From contig DASXSF010000138.1 in the NCBI GenBank assembly GCA_036506155.1, positions 1 through 64,000 of the forward strand: DNA of 64,000 nt, written 5' to 3'. The stretch comes from DASXRA01 sp036506155 (GTDB lineage Bacteria; Actinomycetota; Actinomycetes; Mycobacteriales; Jatrophihabitantaceae). The translations under genes and the position numbers were made by a program. The stretch's first letter is position 1, and each line of letters starts with the position of its first letter. Positions 51,539-61,095 of the stretch are shown one piece after another. The notes below the pieces were generated by a model. It was not told the origin of the DNA. It was given only the letters and a program-made list of their open reading frames with translations, and searched no databases.

Positions 51539-52294
51539 ATGCCTGCTATGGCTCGTCGCTCAGTCCCGGTGTGCCTGCCGGTGCCGCCGCCGCGGCTGAT
51601 CGTGCGCCGCGACACGGGGCTGTCCGCCTATGAGACGGCCCTGGAGCGCGCCGGGTTCGCGCCGGTTGCCGGGGCCGACGAGGCGGGCCGGGGTGCTTGC
51701 GCTGGGCCGCTGGTCGTCGCGGCGTGCATCCTGCCGCGTGGCCGCCGTGGCCAGATCGACGGGCTGGCCGATTCCAAGGTGCTGACGCCGGCCGTACGCG
51801 AGGAGCTTTACGGCGAGATCGTGGGGCGTGCGATGGCGTGGTCGGTCGTCGTGATCCCGGCACAGGAGGTGGACGAGCGCGGCCTGCACGTGTGCAACCT
51901 GGTGGGGATGCGGCGGGCGCTGGCGACGCTTCGGCCCGCCCCGACCTACGCGCTGACCGACGGCTTCCCGGTGCCCGGTCTCGGCGTTCCGTCCACCGCG
52001 GTGTGGAAGGGCGACGCTGTCGTGGCCTGCATCGCGGCCGCGTCGATCCTGGCGAAGGTCACCCGCGACCGGATGATGGTCGAGATGCATCAGCGCTGGC
52101 CGGAGTATGAGTTCGCGCAGCACAAGGGCTATGTAACGCCGGAGCACGCCGCGGCCCTGGAGGAGCACGGACCGTGCCCGGAGCATCGCGCATCGTATGT
52201 CAACGTGCGCAGAGCGGCGGCGCGCCTTTCGCTGCTGGAGAATGGATGGGCCGACACGGTCCCGCCGGTGGACCGCGCAGAGGAGATCGCATGA
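51539..52294 (+). CDS. rnhB: Ribonuclease HII
   Basis: 251 residues from ATG 51539 (ATG 51548 is nearly equal). The catalytic acids are visible: GADEAGRGACAGPLVVAACI (D-E), ADSKVLTPAVRE, YALTDGFPVPG (D) and ASILAKVTRDRMM. The tail GYVTPEHAAALEEHGPCPEH is typical. RNase HII removes ribonucleotides from DNA by cutting at the 5' side. An N-terminal basic stretch of about 30 residues precedes the core. Confidence 0.95.
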   Translation: MPAMARRSVPVCLPVPPPRLIVRRDTGLSAYETALERAGFAPVAGADEAGRGACAGPLVVAACILPRGRRGQIDGLADSKVLTPAVREELYGEIVGRAMAWSVVVIPAQEVDERGLHVCNLVGMRRALATLRPAPTYALTDGFPVPGLGVPSTAVWKGDAVVACIAAASILAKVTRDRMMVEMHQRWPEYEFAQHKGYVTPEHAAALEEHGPCPEHRASYVNVRRAAARLSLLENGWADTVPPVDRAEEIA

Positions 52295-52385
52295 GTGGTC
52301 GTGAGCGACGTTTGCGGAGCGACTCAGCTCTGTGCGCGCCGGAGGCGGCGACCTGCCGCTGTGGGGCGGGAAGGAGGCTCGGTCG

Positions 52386-52706
52386 ATGAGCGCTGAGGAT
52401 CTCGAGAACTACGAGACCGAGATGGAGCTACAGCTCTATCGCGAATATAAGGACATCGTTGGGCAGTTCAGCTACGTGGTCGAGACCGAGCGACGCTTCT
52501 ACCTCACCAACGACGTCGACCTTCAGCCGCGCAACGTCGACGGCGACGTGTACTTCGAGCTGACGATGCGCGACGCCTGGGTGTGGGACATGTACCGGCC
52601 CGCGCGCTTCGTCAAGACGGTGCGGGTCGTGACCTTCAAGGACGTCAACATCGAGGAGTTGGAGAAGCCCGACCTCGAGCTGCCGGATGCCAAGAGCGGG
52701 TTCTGA
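52386..52706 (+). CDS. DUF2469 protein
   Basis: 106 residues from the ATG at 52386 (MSAEDLENYETEMELQLYRE). The motif YKDIVGQFSYVVETERRFYL followed by DAWVWDMYRPARFVKTVRVV is nearly invariant in actinobacteria, always beside rnhB. The protein is acidic and soluble; no function is known. Confidence 0.92.
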   Translation: MSAEDLENYETEMELQLYREYKDIVGQFSYVVETERRFYLTNDVDLQPRNVDGDVYFELTMRDAWVWDMYRPARFVKTVRVVTFKDVNIEELEKPDLELPDAKSGF

Positions 52707-52800
52707 CCCGTTGTCAAGTCGGCGATCCACAGGGGCAGGGGTTATCCACAACCTCGCCTGAGCTGCTGACCGCGGGGATCGCAGCGGGCACCGTGGAGCC

Positions 52801-53178
52801 ATGCGCGCCAAGGATGCCGTCGGGCAGTACGGGCAGCGGATCGCCGAGCGTTACCTCGTCGAATCCGGGCTGACCGTCGTTGCCCGGAACTGGCGCTGTT
52901 CCGACGGGGAACTCGACATCGTCGCCACGGACGGCCCGGTGCTGGTCTTCTGCGAAGTGAAGACCCGCTCGTCCACGGCCTACGGCGACCCGGCCGAGGC
53001 CGTGCTGGGCGCAAAGGCGCTCAGGCTGCGGCGCCTCGCCTTGCGGTGGCTGGCCCACCAGCAGGCGTACGGCGACCCGCGCTTCTGGCCCGAGCTGCGG
53101 TTCGACGTGGTGGCGGTGCTCCGCGCGCCGCACGGCGCGGCCACCGTCCGGCATCTGCGCGGGGTGCTCGGATGGTGA
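52801..53178 (+). CDS. YraN/UPF0102 endonuclease-like protein
   Basis: 125 residues. The restriction-endonuclease-like core is visible: GQRIAERYLVESGLTVVARN, then CSDGELDIVATDGPVLVFCE with VKTRSS, the E-x-D...E-x-K arrangement. The family is thought to act in DNA processing, and in actinobacteria it sits before yifB and dprA as here. Its stop overlaps the yifB start. Confidence 0.92.
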   Translation: MRAKDAVGQYGQRIAERYLVESGLTVVARNWRCSDGELDIVATDGPVLVFCEVKTRSSTAYGDPAEAVLGAKALRLRRLALRWLAHQQAYGDPRFWPELRFDVVAVLRAPHGAATVRHLRGVLGW

Positions 53179-54701
53179 TGGCACGCACGCTTGCCCTGGC
53201 GCTCTCGGGTGTCACCGGCCAGGTCGTGGAGATCGAAGCCGATCTCTCGGCGGGCCTTCCCGGGCTGACGTTCACCGGCCTTGCCGACGTGTCGGTCGTC
53301 GAAGCGCGGGATCGCATCCGGGCGGCGGTCCTCAACTCCGGCGCGGAGTGGCCGAATCGGCGCATCACGATCGCGCTGCTGCCGGCCGACGTACGCAAGG
53401 CCGGATCCCGTTTCGACCTGGCGCTCGCCGTGGCGGTGCTGGCCGCCGCGCAGGCCGTCCCATCTGACGCGATCGCGGGGCTGGCCTGGATCGGCGAGCT
53501 CGGCCTCGACGGCCGGCTGCGGCCGGTCCGTGGCGTGCTGCCGGCCGTGGTGGCCGCTCGCCAGGCAGGCGTCCGGCGGGTCGTGGTCGCCGAACCGAAC
53601 GGCGCCGAGGCGGCGCTGGTCAACGGCGTCGACGTCCGCGCCGCGGGCAACCTCGGCGAGGTCATCGCGTGGCTGCGCGATGAAGGGCCTGTGCCGCCCG
53701 CCGCGGCATCGGGCAGCGGGGTGGTCGCCGGCCGGGATTCCGACCTGGCCGACATTGCGGGCCAGCACACCGCGAAACGCGCCCTCGAGGTGTCCGCGGC
53801 CGGTGGCCATCACCTGTACCTGCTCGGGCCGCCCGGCGCCGGCAAGACAATGCTGGCGCAACGGCTGCCGGGCTTGTTGCCACACCTCGATGACGCGGCC
53901 GCTCTCGAAGTGACCGCCGTCCATTCCGTCGCCGGCTGCCTACCGGAACACGCCTGCCTGCTGCGGCGCCCGCCGTATCAGGCGCCGCACCACACCGCTT
54001 CGGTGGCCGCCCTCGTCGGCGGCGGGTCCAGGCTGGCGCTGCCCGGCGCGATCTCGCTGGCGACCCACGGCGTGCTGTTTCTGGACGAGGCGCCCGAGTT
54101 CAGTCCCGCTGCGCTGGAAGGGCTACGCCAACCGCTGGAGGAAGGACGTGTAGTGCTGCGGCGCAGTCACGGCGCCGTCACCTACCCGGCCCGCTTTCAG
54201 CTCGTCCTCGCCGCAAACCCGTGTCCGTGCGGCAGCCGGCAGCGCGAATGTACCTGCGCCCCGGCCCAGCGGCGGCGCTACCGCCTTCGCCTGTCCGGCC
54301 CGCTGCTCGACCGCATCGACATCCGCCTCGCCGTGGACCCGGTGTCGCGGGCCGAGCTGCTCGCCGAGCCGTCCGGCCGCCGGTCGAGCGGCGAGGTGGC
54401 CGCGCGCGTCGAGGCGGCGCGCATGGCGGCCGAGGAGCGCTGGCGGCATTCGGGCTGGCGGACGAACGCCGAGGTGCCAGGCAGCATGCTGCGCCGCCAG
54501 CCCTGGCGTCTGCCACGCCCGGCGCTGCTCAGCGTCGAGCGGCACCTGGATGCGGGTGAGCTGAGCGCCCGTGGCTTCGATCGTGTGCTGCGCGTCGCGT
54601 GGACTCTTGCCGACCTTGCCGGCCGCGGCACCCCAGGCGCAGACGAGGTCGCCGAGGCCGTGTTCTTTCGTACCGGCCGCGCCGCGGCGTGGGCGGCATG
54701 A
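53172..54701 (+). CDS. YifB/ComM family AAA+ ATPase (Mg-chelatase-like)
   Basis: 509 residues from the ATG at 53172, which overlaps the yraN stop; ATG 53178 is an alternative. The N-terminal ChlI region (LALALSGVTGQVVEIEADLS, SVVEARDRIRAAVLNSG) is a Lon-like fold. The AAA+ domain carries Walker A LLGPPGAGKTMLAQRL, Walker B GVLFLDEAPEF and a cysteine cluster NPCPCGSRQRECTC. The C-terminal Mg_chelatase_C is QRRRYRLRLSGPLLDRIDIR. ComM in other bacteria is a helicase promoting branch migration in natural transformation; it overlaps dprA here. Confidence 0.93.
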   Translation: MVMARTLALALSGVTGQVVEIEADLSAGLPGLTFTGLADVSVVEARDRIRAAVLNSGAEWPNRRITIALLPADVRKAGSRFDLALAVAVLAAAQAVPSDAIAGLAWIGELGLDGRLRPVRGVLPAVVAARQAGVRRVVVAEPNGAEAALVNGVDVRAAGNLGEVIAWLRDEGPVPPAAASGSGVVAGRDSDLADIAGQHTAKRALEVSAAGGHHLYLLGPPGAGKTMLAQRLPGLLPHLDDAAALEVTAVHSVAGCLPEHACLLRRPPYQAPHHTASVAALVGGGSRLALPGAISLATHGVLFLDEAPEFSPAALEGLRQPLEEGRVVLRRSHGAVTYPARFQLVLAANPCPCGSRQRECTCAPAQRRRYRLRLSGPLLDRIDIRLAVDPVSRAELLAEPSGRRSSGEVAARVEAARMAAEERWRHSGWRTNAEVPGSMLRRQPWRLPRPALLSVERHLDAGELSARGFDRVLRVAWTLADLAGRGTPGADEVAEAVFFRTGRAAAWAA

Positions 54702-56011
54702 GCGCGTCGTCGTCGACGGGCTCGGTCAGCGACGAGGTGCTCCTGGCTAGGGCGTTCCTGTGCCGGGTCGCGGAGCCCGCGTGCGTCCCACTGTGGGATT
54801 TCGTGCGGTGCGAAGGCCCGGTCGCGGCCGCCGCTGCGATCCGCAGCGGTGACGTCCCGAGCGAGATCGCGGCTGCCACCTCGGCACGCCGGGGATCAGC
54901 GGATCCGGAGGCTGATCTCGACGCTGGCCTGCGCCACGGCATCCGACTGGTCGCGCCCGAGTCGCCGGACTGGCCGCATTTCGCCTTGGCGGCGCTCGAT
55001 GCGGCCGTGCTCCGCCTCCTGGCGGCCTATCGTGCCGGGGCCGAACGACGCCGCGACGGGGGAGATCCAGTGCCGCCCCTGGCACTGTGGGTAAGGGGTC
55101 CCGGTGACCTGGCCGCCGCCGCGGTGCGGAGCGCTGCGATCGTCGGCTCGCGCGCGGCCACCGCGTACGGCGAGCACGTGACGGCCGAACTGTCGTATGG
55201 CCTCGCGGCACGCGGATTCGACATCATCTCGGGCGGCGCGTACGGCATCGACGCAGCGGCCCATCGTGCCGCGCTCAGCGCCGAGGGGCAGACCATCCTG
55301 GTGTCGGCCGGGGGACTGGATCGCCCGTACCCGCCGGGTAATTCCGCACTGCACGAGCGCGTCGCGGAAACCGGGCTGCTGGTTTCCGAGAGCCCGCCAG
55401 GCACCGCCCCGCACCGGCATCGCTTCCTCACGCGTAACCGGCTCATCGCGGCGCTGGCCACCGGCACTGTCGTGGTCGAGGCAGCGATGCGATCCGGCGC
55501 GTTGAATACGGCACGGCACTGCCAGTTGCTCGGGCGCACGCTCATGGCGGTTCCCGGCCCGGTCACCTCGCCGATGTCGGCCGGCTGCCACGCGCTGCTA
55601 CGCGGCGACAGCGCCGCACGCACCGTACTGGTGGCGTCCGTGGAGCACGTGCTCGAGGCAATCGGCACGGCCGGCGAGGGAATCGACGGCTCGGCGTCCC
55701 ACGATGCAGCGGCCCCGGACCTGCTGCGCCAGCGCATCGACCTGCTCGACTCTCGGGCGCGGCGGGTATTCGACGGGCTGCCGGCGCGGCAGCCGGTCCG
55801 CGAGGACGAGCTCGCCCGGCGGGCGGGGATGCCCGTCGTCGAGGTGATCCGCGCATTGCCGGAGTTGCGACTTGCCGGGCTCGTCGAGTCCACGGACGAG
55901 GGATTTCGCCTGGCGGCTGCGTTTCGCAGGCGGTCGCAGCCGCCTCGGATGCGCGCCGCGCCACTGGAAACGGGCACCGCCGTCAGCCCGCGGCCGGGCG
56001 CGCCTGCTTGA
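54698..56011 (+). CDS. dprA: DNA-processing protein DprA
   Basis: 437 residues from the ATG at 54698 (overlap ATGA with yifB). The Rossmann-type core: AAIVGSRAATAYGEHVTAEL, ISGGAYGIDAAAHRAALSAE, VSAGGLDRPYPPGNSALHER and HRFLTRNRLIAALATGTVVV, then GALNTARHCQLLGRTLMAVP. The C-terminal winged helix (RRVFDGLPARQPVREDELAR, VVEVIRALPELRLAGLVEST) is present. DprA loads RecA onto incoming single-stranded DNA. Confidence 0.94.
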   Translation: MSASSSTGSVSDEVLLARAFLCRVAEPACVPLWDFVRCEGPVAAAAAIRSGDVPSEIAAATSARRGSADPEADLDAGLRHGIRLVAPESPDWPHFALAALDAAVLRLLAAYRAGAERRRDGGDPVPPLALWVRGPGDLAAAAVRSAAIVGSRAATAYGEHVTAELSYGLAARGFDIISGGAYGIDAAAHRAALSAEGQTILVSAGGLDRPYPPGNSALHERVAETGLLVSESPPGTAPHRHRFLTRNRLIAALATGTVVVEAAMRSGALNTARHCQLLGRTLMAVPGPVTSPMSAGCHALLRGDSAARTVLVASVEHVLEAIGTAGEGIDGSASHDAAAPDLLRQRIDLLDSRARRVFDGLPARQPVREDELARRAGMPVVEVIRALPELRLAGLVESTDEGFRLAAAFRRRSQPPRMRAAPLETGTAVSPRPGAPA

Positions 56012-56147
56012 CCGCGGACCGGATTGCTCGCACGGTCGGCGAGTGGCCCCACGAGCAACGGACGCTGCCCCCGCCGAACACGGCAGCGCGCTGCTCACTC
56101 GGCGCCGCGTCCCCGTCGCTGACCTTCGCGGCACGCTGCCGCCCGCG

Positions 56148-57035
56148 ATGCAGGACGCGCTGTCGGGGTTCGAGCGCCACCTGCGTCTGGAGCGCAACCG
56201 CTCACCGCACACGGTCCGGGCGTACACCGGCGACCTTGTCAGCCTGCTGGACCACCTGCGCCGCCTCGGCGGAACCCGGGTCGCCGACATCGACCTACGG
56301 GTCCTGCGCAGCTGGCTGGCGATGCAGCGCGCGGGCGGCGCTGCCCGCAGCACGCTTGCGCGCCGCGCCGCGTCGGCCCGCGCATTCACAGCATGGGCGC
56401 GCGCGGGCGGGCTGAGCGAGACGGATCCGGGGCAGTCGCTTGCAAGTCCGCGCCCGCACCGGACGCTGCCTCATGTGCTCGCGGTCGACGAAGCCGCTGC
56501 GCTGATGGAGTTGCCCGCCGACGCCACCGCACTCGGACGACGAGATCGGTTAATCGTCGAGTTGCTCTATGCCACCGGAATCCGTGTCGGCGAGCTGGCG
56601 CGCCTCGACGTCGACGACATCGACAGACACCGCCGTGTCGTCCGGGTATTCGGCAAGGGCAGTAAGGAGCGGACCGTTCCGTATGGTCGGGCGGCGGAGC
56701 GTGCACTCGACGGGTGGCTGCGGTTCGGACGCCCTGAGCTTGCTCGTGACGGCAGCGGTCCCGCGCTGCTGCTCGGCGCACGAGGTCGGCGCCTCGATCA
56801 GCGCGCAGTGCGTCGCGTTGTCCATGAGTACGCCCGCCGGCTACCTGGCAGCCCGGACCTCGGCCCGCACGCCCTGCGGCACAGCGCTGCCACGCACCTG
56901 GTCGACGCCGGCGCCGACCTGCGTGTGGTGCAGGAGCTGCTCGGCCACGCCAGCCTGGCCACAACGCAGATCTACACACACGTGTCGGCCGAGCGATTGC
57001 TGCGCGCATACCGGCAGGCACACCCGCGCGCGTGA
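56148..57035 (+). CDS. xerC: XerC-like tyrosine recombinase
   Basis: 295 residues from the ATG at 56148 (MQDALSGFERHLRLERNRSP); longer upstream reading is Arg-rich and has no good start. The SAM-like N-domain (TVRAYTGDLVSLLDHLRRLG) is followed by the catalytic domain with Arg in ATGIRVGELARL, Lys in GKGSKERTVP, H-x-x-R in GPHALRHSAATHL, His in LLGHASLATTQ and the nucleophile Tyr in IYTHVSAERL. Length is standard for XerC, which resolves chromosome dimers at dif. It lies downstream of dprA in most actinobacteria, so it is the housekeeping enzyme and not an element integrase. Confidence 0.92.
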   Translation: MQDALSGFERHLRLERNRSPHTVRAYTGDLVSLLDHLRRLGGTRVADIDLRVLRSWLAMQRAGGAARSTLARRAASARAFTAWARAGGLSETDPGQSLASPRPHRTLPHVLAVDEAAALMELPADATALGRRDRLIVELLYATGIRVGELARLDVDDIDRHRRVVRVFGKGSKERTVPYGRAAERALDGWLRFGRPELARDGSGPALLLGARGRRLDQRAVRRVVHEYARRLPGSPDLGPHALRHSAATHLVDAGADLRVVQELLGHASLATTQIYTHVSAERLLRAYRQAHPRA

Positions 57036-57076
57036 TGGGCATGTGGCATCCGCAACGCGCGAGTCATCGCGGGGCG

Positions 57077-57637
57077 TCATCGTGGCCACGGCAGCAACCG
57101 CACCGGGCCGAGCGGGCGCAGCAGCAGCAACGGATCGAGATACACCTCGCCGCGCCTGGCTCCCCAGTGCAGGCACCGCCCCGGCGGCCATGCCCCGTGC
57201 TGTCCCGACACACGTGCGATCGGCTGACCCCGCGCCACCGCCTGACCAGGCGCGACGAGAGCACGCACCGGCTCGTACTCGGTGCGAATGCCGTCCGGAT
57301 GCGCGATCACGACCACGCCCCGGCCGGCGACCATGCGGGCGAATGTGACCTGCCCGGCACCGGCGGCGAGCACCTCGGCGTGCAGCGGTGCCTCGAGGTC
57401 GACGCCGCGATGGCCCGCGGAGTACGGCGTCGGCGGCGGCTGGAAGGGCCGCAGTACCCGCAGCGGTCCCGCGATAGGGGCCGTGTACGACGTGTCGGAC
57501 GCAGCGGGGGCGGCGGCCGGACGCAATTGCGCCGCCGCGGGTCGCGGCCCGGTGACCGCGGCCGCCGATCCCGCGGGGAGCAGCAGCACCCCGGCCAGCA
57601 GCAGTCGCAGCGCCCGTCCACCGCATCTGACAGTCAT
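57077..57637 (-). CDS. Secreted M23-family (LytM-like) peptidase
   Basis: 186 residues on the minus strand with a signal peptide (VRCGGRALRLLLAGVLLLPA, cleavage near ...GSAAA). The LytM core shows YSAGHRGVDLEAPLHAEVLA (H-x3-D metal ligands), VVVIAHPDGIRTEYEPVRAL and GRCLHWGARRGEVYLDPLLL. The usual H-x-H is C-L-H here, so one His is replaced by Cys, as in several actinobacterial relatives. It may cut peptidoglycan peptides or be a scaffold. It faces xerC tail to tail, 41 bases apart. Confidence 0.87.
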   Translation of the reverse strand: MTVRCGGRALRLLLAGVLLLPAGSAAAVTGPRPAAAQLRPAAAPAASDTSYTAPIAGPLRVLRPFQPPPTPYSAGHRGVDLEAPLHAEVLAAGAGQVTFARMVAGRGVVVIAHPDGIRTEYEPVRALVAPGQAVARGQPIARVSGQHGAWPPGRCLHWGARRGEVYLDPLLLLRPLGPVRLLPWPR

Positions 57638-57853
57638 GCGGTCAGGCTGCCCGCACCGGCGCGCCGCGAACGCGGCGCATCGCCAAGCTGTGGATAACGT
57701 CGGCTGCTCGTCCACAGCCCTTGACAACTCACCGCCGGGCCGCGCTAGGGATACCGCAGCGTCGTGAGTAGGGAGTTGTCCCGATGCCGGGGGGCTCCTT
57801 AGGCGGGCACCCTCAGTTGCGTCGAGGGAAGCGTCGCTCGCAGGAGGATCACG

Positions 57854-58015
57854 ATGGAGCACTACCCGACGACCGCGGCGGAAGTCGAGGACGTCTACCG
57901 CCGTGCGCGCACCGCGGCCCAGTTGCATGTAGCGGGTGGCCGATCGCGCCGGTCCGGCCGGGGCCTCACGAGCCGGGTGCGGCGGCACCGGCGCCACGAC
58001 GAAGCCGCCCGCTGA
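57854..58015 (+). CDS. Small basic protein of unknown function
   Basis: 53 residues, ATG 57854 with AGGAGG (57842-57847) seven bases before it, one of the best ribosome binding sites in the window. The first 25 residues are acidic-helical (MEHYPTTAAEVEDVYRRART) and the rest is Arg/Gly-rich with many His. No family is recognised. It starts 216 bases from the divergent M23 gene and ends 14 bases before the regulator start, so it may be translated with it. Confidence 0.45.
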   Translation: MEHYPTTAAEVEDVYRRARTAAQLHVAGGRSRRSGRGLTSRVRRHRRHDEAAR

Positions 58016-58029
58016 ACGGCCCGGCGCCC

Positions 58030-61000
58030 ATGACCGTGACCGGGTCGGCGGTTGCGACAAGCGCGAGGACCCGTACAGCCGGGACAAGTGGGACGAATAC
58101 TGGCGCGCAGGCCAACTATTCGGAATCGGCGCATCGACGTTTGTCGGCGCCAGCCGTCAAGATTGCAGATGTGCCCCGCCCGACAAGCCCGCTGATCGGC
58201 CGTGCGACCGAGCTCGGCCTGGTGCAGCGCGGCGTCGATGAGGCGACCGCAGGGGCAGCCAGTGCCATGCTGCTGTCCGGTGACGCCGGGGTGGGCAAGA
58301 CGCGCCTGCTCGCTGAGCTGACCGACCGTACCGACAACGCCGGTGTCCTGAACCTGATCGGGCACTGCATCGACTTCGGCGACGCCGGGTTGCCGTTCGT
58401 GCCGTTCAGCGAGGCGTTCGGCCGCCTCGCCGCCAACCATGCCGACTTGAGCGACGAACTGCTCGCGGAGTACCCGGCGATCGCCCGGCTGATGCCGACG
58501 CAGCGCGTGATCAGCGCCCCGGCAGCCGAACCGGACGACCGCATCCAGCGCGGTGTGCTCTTCGAGGCGGTCCTCGGGGCGCTGTCTCGGCTGGCCGAGA
58601 AGTCCACGGTGCTGCTCGTCGTCGAGGACGTCCACTGGGCCGATCAGTCCACCCGCGACCTGCTGGGCTTCCTACTGGCGCGCCTGCGCGACCAGCCACT
58701 CGACATCGTGATCAGCTATCGGAGTGACGATCTGCATCGGCGCCACCCGTTGCGGCGCTCCGTCGCCGAATGGGCTCGGCTGCCGCGGGTCGAGCGGCTG
58801 CACCTCCCGCCGCTGAACGCGGACGAAGTCCGCGAGCTTATCCACTCGCTGTACCCCGGACCGCTCGCGGAGCAGGATCTGCGGCAGATCATCGATCGCG
58901 CCGAGGGCAACGCGTTCTTCACCGAGGAGCTCGTTGCTGCCGCAGTCGAGTGCCCGCAGCAGAGCATGCTGCCCGCCGAGCTCGCTGATCTGCTGCTCGT
59001 TCGTCTCGACCGGCTCTCCGAGGAGGCACGCCGCGTGGCACGGGTCGCCGCGGTGGCCGGCCGCCGGGTGTCGCACGCGTTGCTGGCGGCGGTGGTCGAC
59101 GTGCCCGACGACATGCTCGACGCCGCCCTGCGCGAAGCCGTCGATGCGCAGATCCTCGAGCCCCGCGGCGACAGCGGCTACGGCTTCCGGCACGCGTTGC
59201 TCGCGGAGGCGATCTACGACGACCTGCTGCCCGGCGAGCGGGTCCGCATCCACGCTGCTTACGCCGCCGCGCTGCAGAAGGCCGTCGACGGCACCGCCGC
59301 GGAGCTGGCCCGGCACGCCCGCGAGTCGCACGACCTGCCGACAGCCTTCGCGGCGAGCATTCGAGCCGGCGACGAGGCGATGACGGTCGGAGCCCCGCAG
59401 GAAGCGCTGCGCCACTACGAGGTGGCTCTTGAACTGCTCCCGGCCGTCCCGGAGGCCGACCGGGTCGAGGAGCCGCAGCTCGCCGTGGCCGCCGCCGATG
59501 CCGCCGTGGCCGCCGGGCATCCCTACCGCGCGGTGCACCTGACGCGAGAGGCGCTCGACCAATACCCGGACGACGGGGATCCACGGCTGCGCGCCGAGCT
59601 GCTGTACATGCTGGCGACCGCGTCGGTCGCCGTCGACGGCGACTTCGAGGTGTTCACGGCGACGTCCGAGGCGCTGCGCCTGGTGCCGGCCGACCCGCCG
59701 AGCACGTTCCGCACCCGCATCGCATCGCTTCATGCGCACGCCGCGATGGCGCTCGACCGCCTGGACGACGCGGAGCGGTGGGCGAGCGAGGCCGTTGAGG
59801 CCGCCACCGCGCTCGGCCACCCGGAGGCCGCCGCTGACGCGCACACGACGCTGGCGATACTGCACCGGCGAGCGGGCGAGCCCGCCGCCGCGGCACGAGG
59901 CCTCGCCCAGGTCGCCGAAGAGGCGCGCCAGGCCGGCGAGGTCACCGCCGAGCTGCGCAGCCGCTACAACCTCGGCAGCCTCTACTACGACCAGGGCGAC
60001 CTGCCCCGCGCCATCGAGGCCTGGGACGGCAATATCGTTCGTGCGCGCGACTTCGGCCGCCCCTGGACGGCGTACGGGCTCGAGTCGCGGGTCATGGCCA
60101 GCGTGGCAAGATACGCCAGCGGCGACTGGGACATCAGCGCCAGCCTGGCGCGAGTGGATGACGAGTCACCGCCGGCACTGGCCGAGGCGATGCTGGCCGC
60201 CGCGGGCATGGCGGTCAGCGCGGGACGGGGCAACACGGCTGCACTCGAGATGGTGCCGGTGCTGCGTCCCTGGTGGCACCGTGACGGGCTGATCGCGGTC
60301 CTCTCCGGCGGGGCGGCCATCGACCTGTATGTCGATGACGGCAAGTCCGAGACAGCGCTGCGCGTCCTCGAGGAGCTGGTCGCTATCGTCGGCGAGCTGT
60401 GGCAGCAGCCCTGGTTTCTGGGCCGGATCCGGCTCTCCGCGCTGGGTCTCGCCGCCCTCTCCAGCGCCGCGGCGACCCAGACCAGCGCAGACCGTGCCGG
60501 CTCGGTCGAGCGGGGCCGTGAGCTGGTGGCAGCCGGGCGCACCACGCTGCAGCGGGGGCGCCCATTCGGCGGCCGGCTGGGCGTCGAGGGGGTTGCGTGG
60601 CAGGCGCGCATGGAGGCCGAGTGGGCGCGGCTGCGCTGGCTCGGCGGCGTCGAACCGCCTCACGTGGACGAACACATCGGTCTGTGGCAGCGCACCGTCG
60701 AGGCCTTCGGGTACGGGAACGTGTTCGAACAGGCGCGGTCACGAGCCCGGCTCGCCGCCGTGCTGCGCGCCGCCGGGCGGCCCAGCGACGCGGCCGAACA
60801 GGCGAGCCTGGCCCGGGATGCGGCCCGCAGGCTGGGCGCGCGCCCACTGCTGGACGAGCTGCGTCAGCTCGGTGAGTCGCGAAGCGCCAGCGCTTCGTCG
60901 AACGCGCTCACCCAGCGCGAGCGCGACGTCCTGGCGCTGATCACCCAGGGCAGCACCAACCGGCAGATCGCCCGCCAGCTCTACATCAGCGAGAAGACCG

Positions 61001-61095
61001 TGAGCGTGCACGTGTCGAACATTCTCGCGAAGCTCGGTGTCCGCGGCCGCACCGAGGCGGCGGCCGTAGCGCGCCGCGACGGCCTGCTCAACTGA
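58030..61095 (+). CDS. Large LuxR-family (LAL-type) ATP-binding regulator
   Basis: About 1021 residues from ATG 58030; GTG 58172 would give 974. Neither has a clear ribosome binding site. N-terminal AAA+ ATPase: LIGRATELGLVQRGVDEATA, Walker A LLSGDAGVGKTRLLAEL, Walker B VLLVVEDVHWADQSTRDLLG. The long middle holds TPR-like helical repeats (AAADAAVAAGHPYRAVHLTR, SRYNLGSLYYDQGDLPRAIE). The C-terminal LuxR helix-turn-helix is LTQRERDVLALITQGSTNRQ, IARQLYISEKTVSVHVSNIL. Such proteins switch on sugar or secondary-metabolite genes on binding a ligand. The target is unknown. It lies in an unusual place, between the M23 peptidase and rpsB. Confidence 0.87.
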   Translation: MTVTGSAVATSARTRTAGTSGTNTGAQANYSESAHRRLSAPAVKIADVPRPTSPLIGRATELGLVQRGVDEATAGAASAMLLSGDAGVGKTRLLAELTDRTDNAGVLNLIGHCIDFGDAGLPFVPFSEAFGRLAANHADLSDELLAEYPAIARLMPTQRVISAPAAEPDDRIQRGVLFEAVLGALSRLAEKSTVLLVVEDVHWADQSTRDLLGFLLARLRDQPLDIVISYRSDDLHRRHPLRRSVAEWARLPRVERLHLPPLNADEVRELIHSLYPGPLAEQDLRQIIDRAEGNAFFTEELVAAAVECPQQSMLPAELADLLLVRLDRLSEEARRVARVAAVAGRRVSHALLAAVVDVPDDMLDAALREAVDAQILEPRGDSGYGFRHALLAEAIYDDLLPGERVRIHAAYAAALQKAVDGTAAELARHARESHDLPTAFAASIRAGDEAMTVGAPQEALRHYEVALELLPAVPEADRVEEPQLAVAAADAAVAAGHPYRAVHLTREALDQYPDDGDPRLRAELLYMLATASVAVDGDFEVFTATSEALRLVPADPPSTFRTRIASLHAHAAMALDRLDDAERWASEAVEAATALGHPEAAADAHTTLAILHRRAGEPAAAARGLAQVAEEARQAGEVTAELRSRYNLGSLYYDQGDLPRAIEAWDGNIVRARDFGRPWTAYGLESRVMASVARYASGDWDISASLARVDDESPPALAEAMLAAAGMAVSAGRGNTAALEMVPVLRPWWHRDGLIAVLSGGAAIDLYVDDGKSETALRVLEELVAIVGELWQQPWFLGRIRLSALGLAALSSAAATQTSADRAGSVERGRELVAAGRTTLQRGRPFGGRLGVEGVAWQARMEAEWARLRWLGGVEPPHVDEHIGLWQRTVEAFGYGNVFEQARSRARLAAVLRAAGRPSDAAEQASLARDAARRLGARPLLDELRQLGESRSASASSNALTQRERDVLALITQGSTNRQIARQLYISEKTVSVHVSNILAKLGVRGRTEAAAVARRDGLLN

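Noticed and set aside
56148..57035. Tyrosine recombinase as the integrase of the left-hand element
   Set aside because: It sits in the conserved dprA neighbourhood, far from the attachment remnant, and has standard XerC length.
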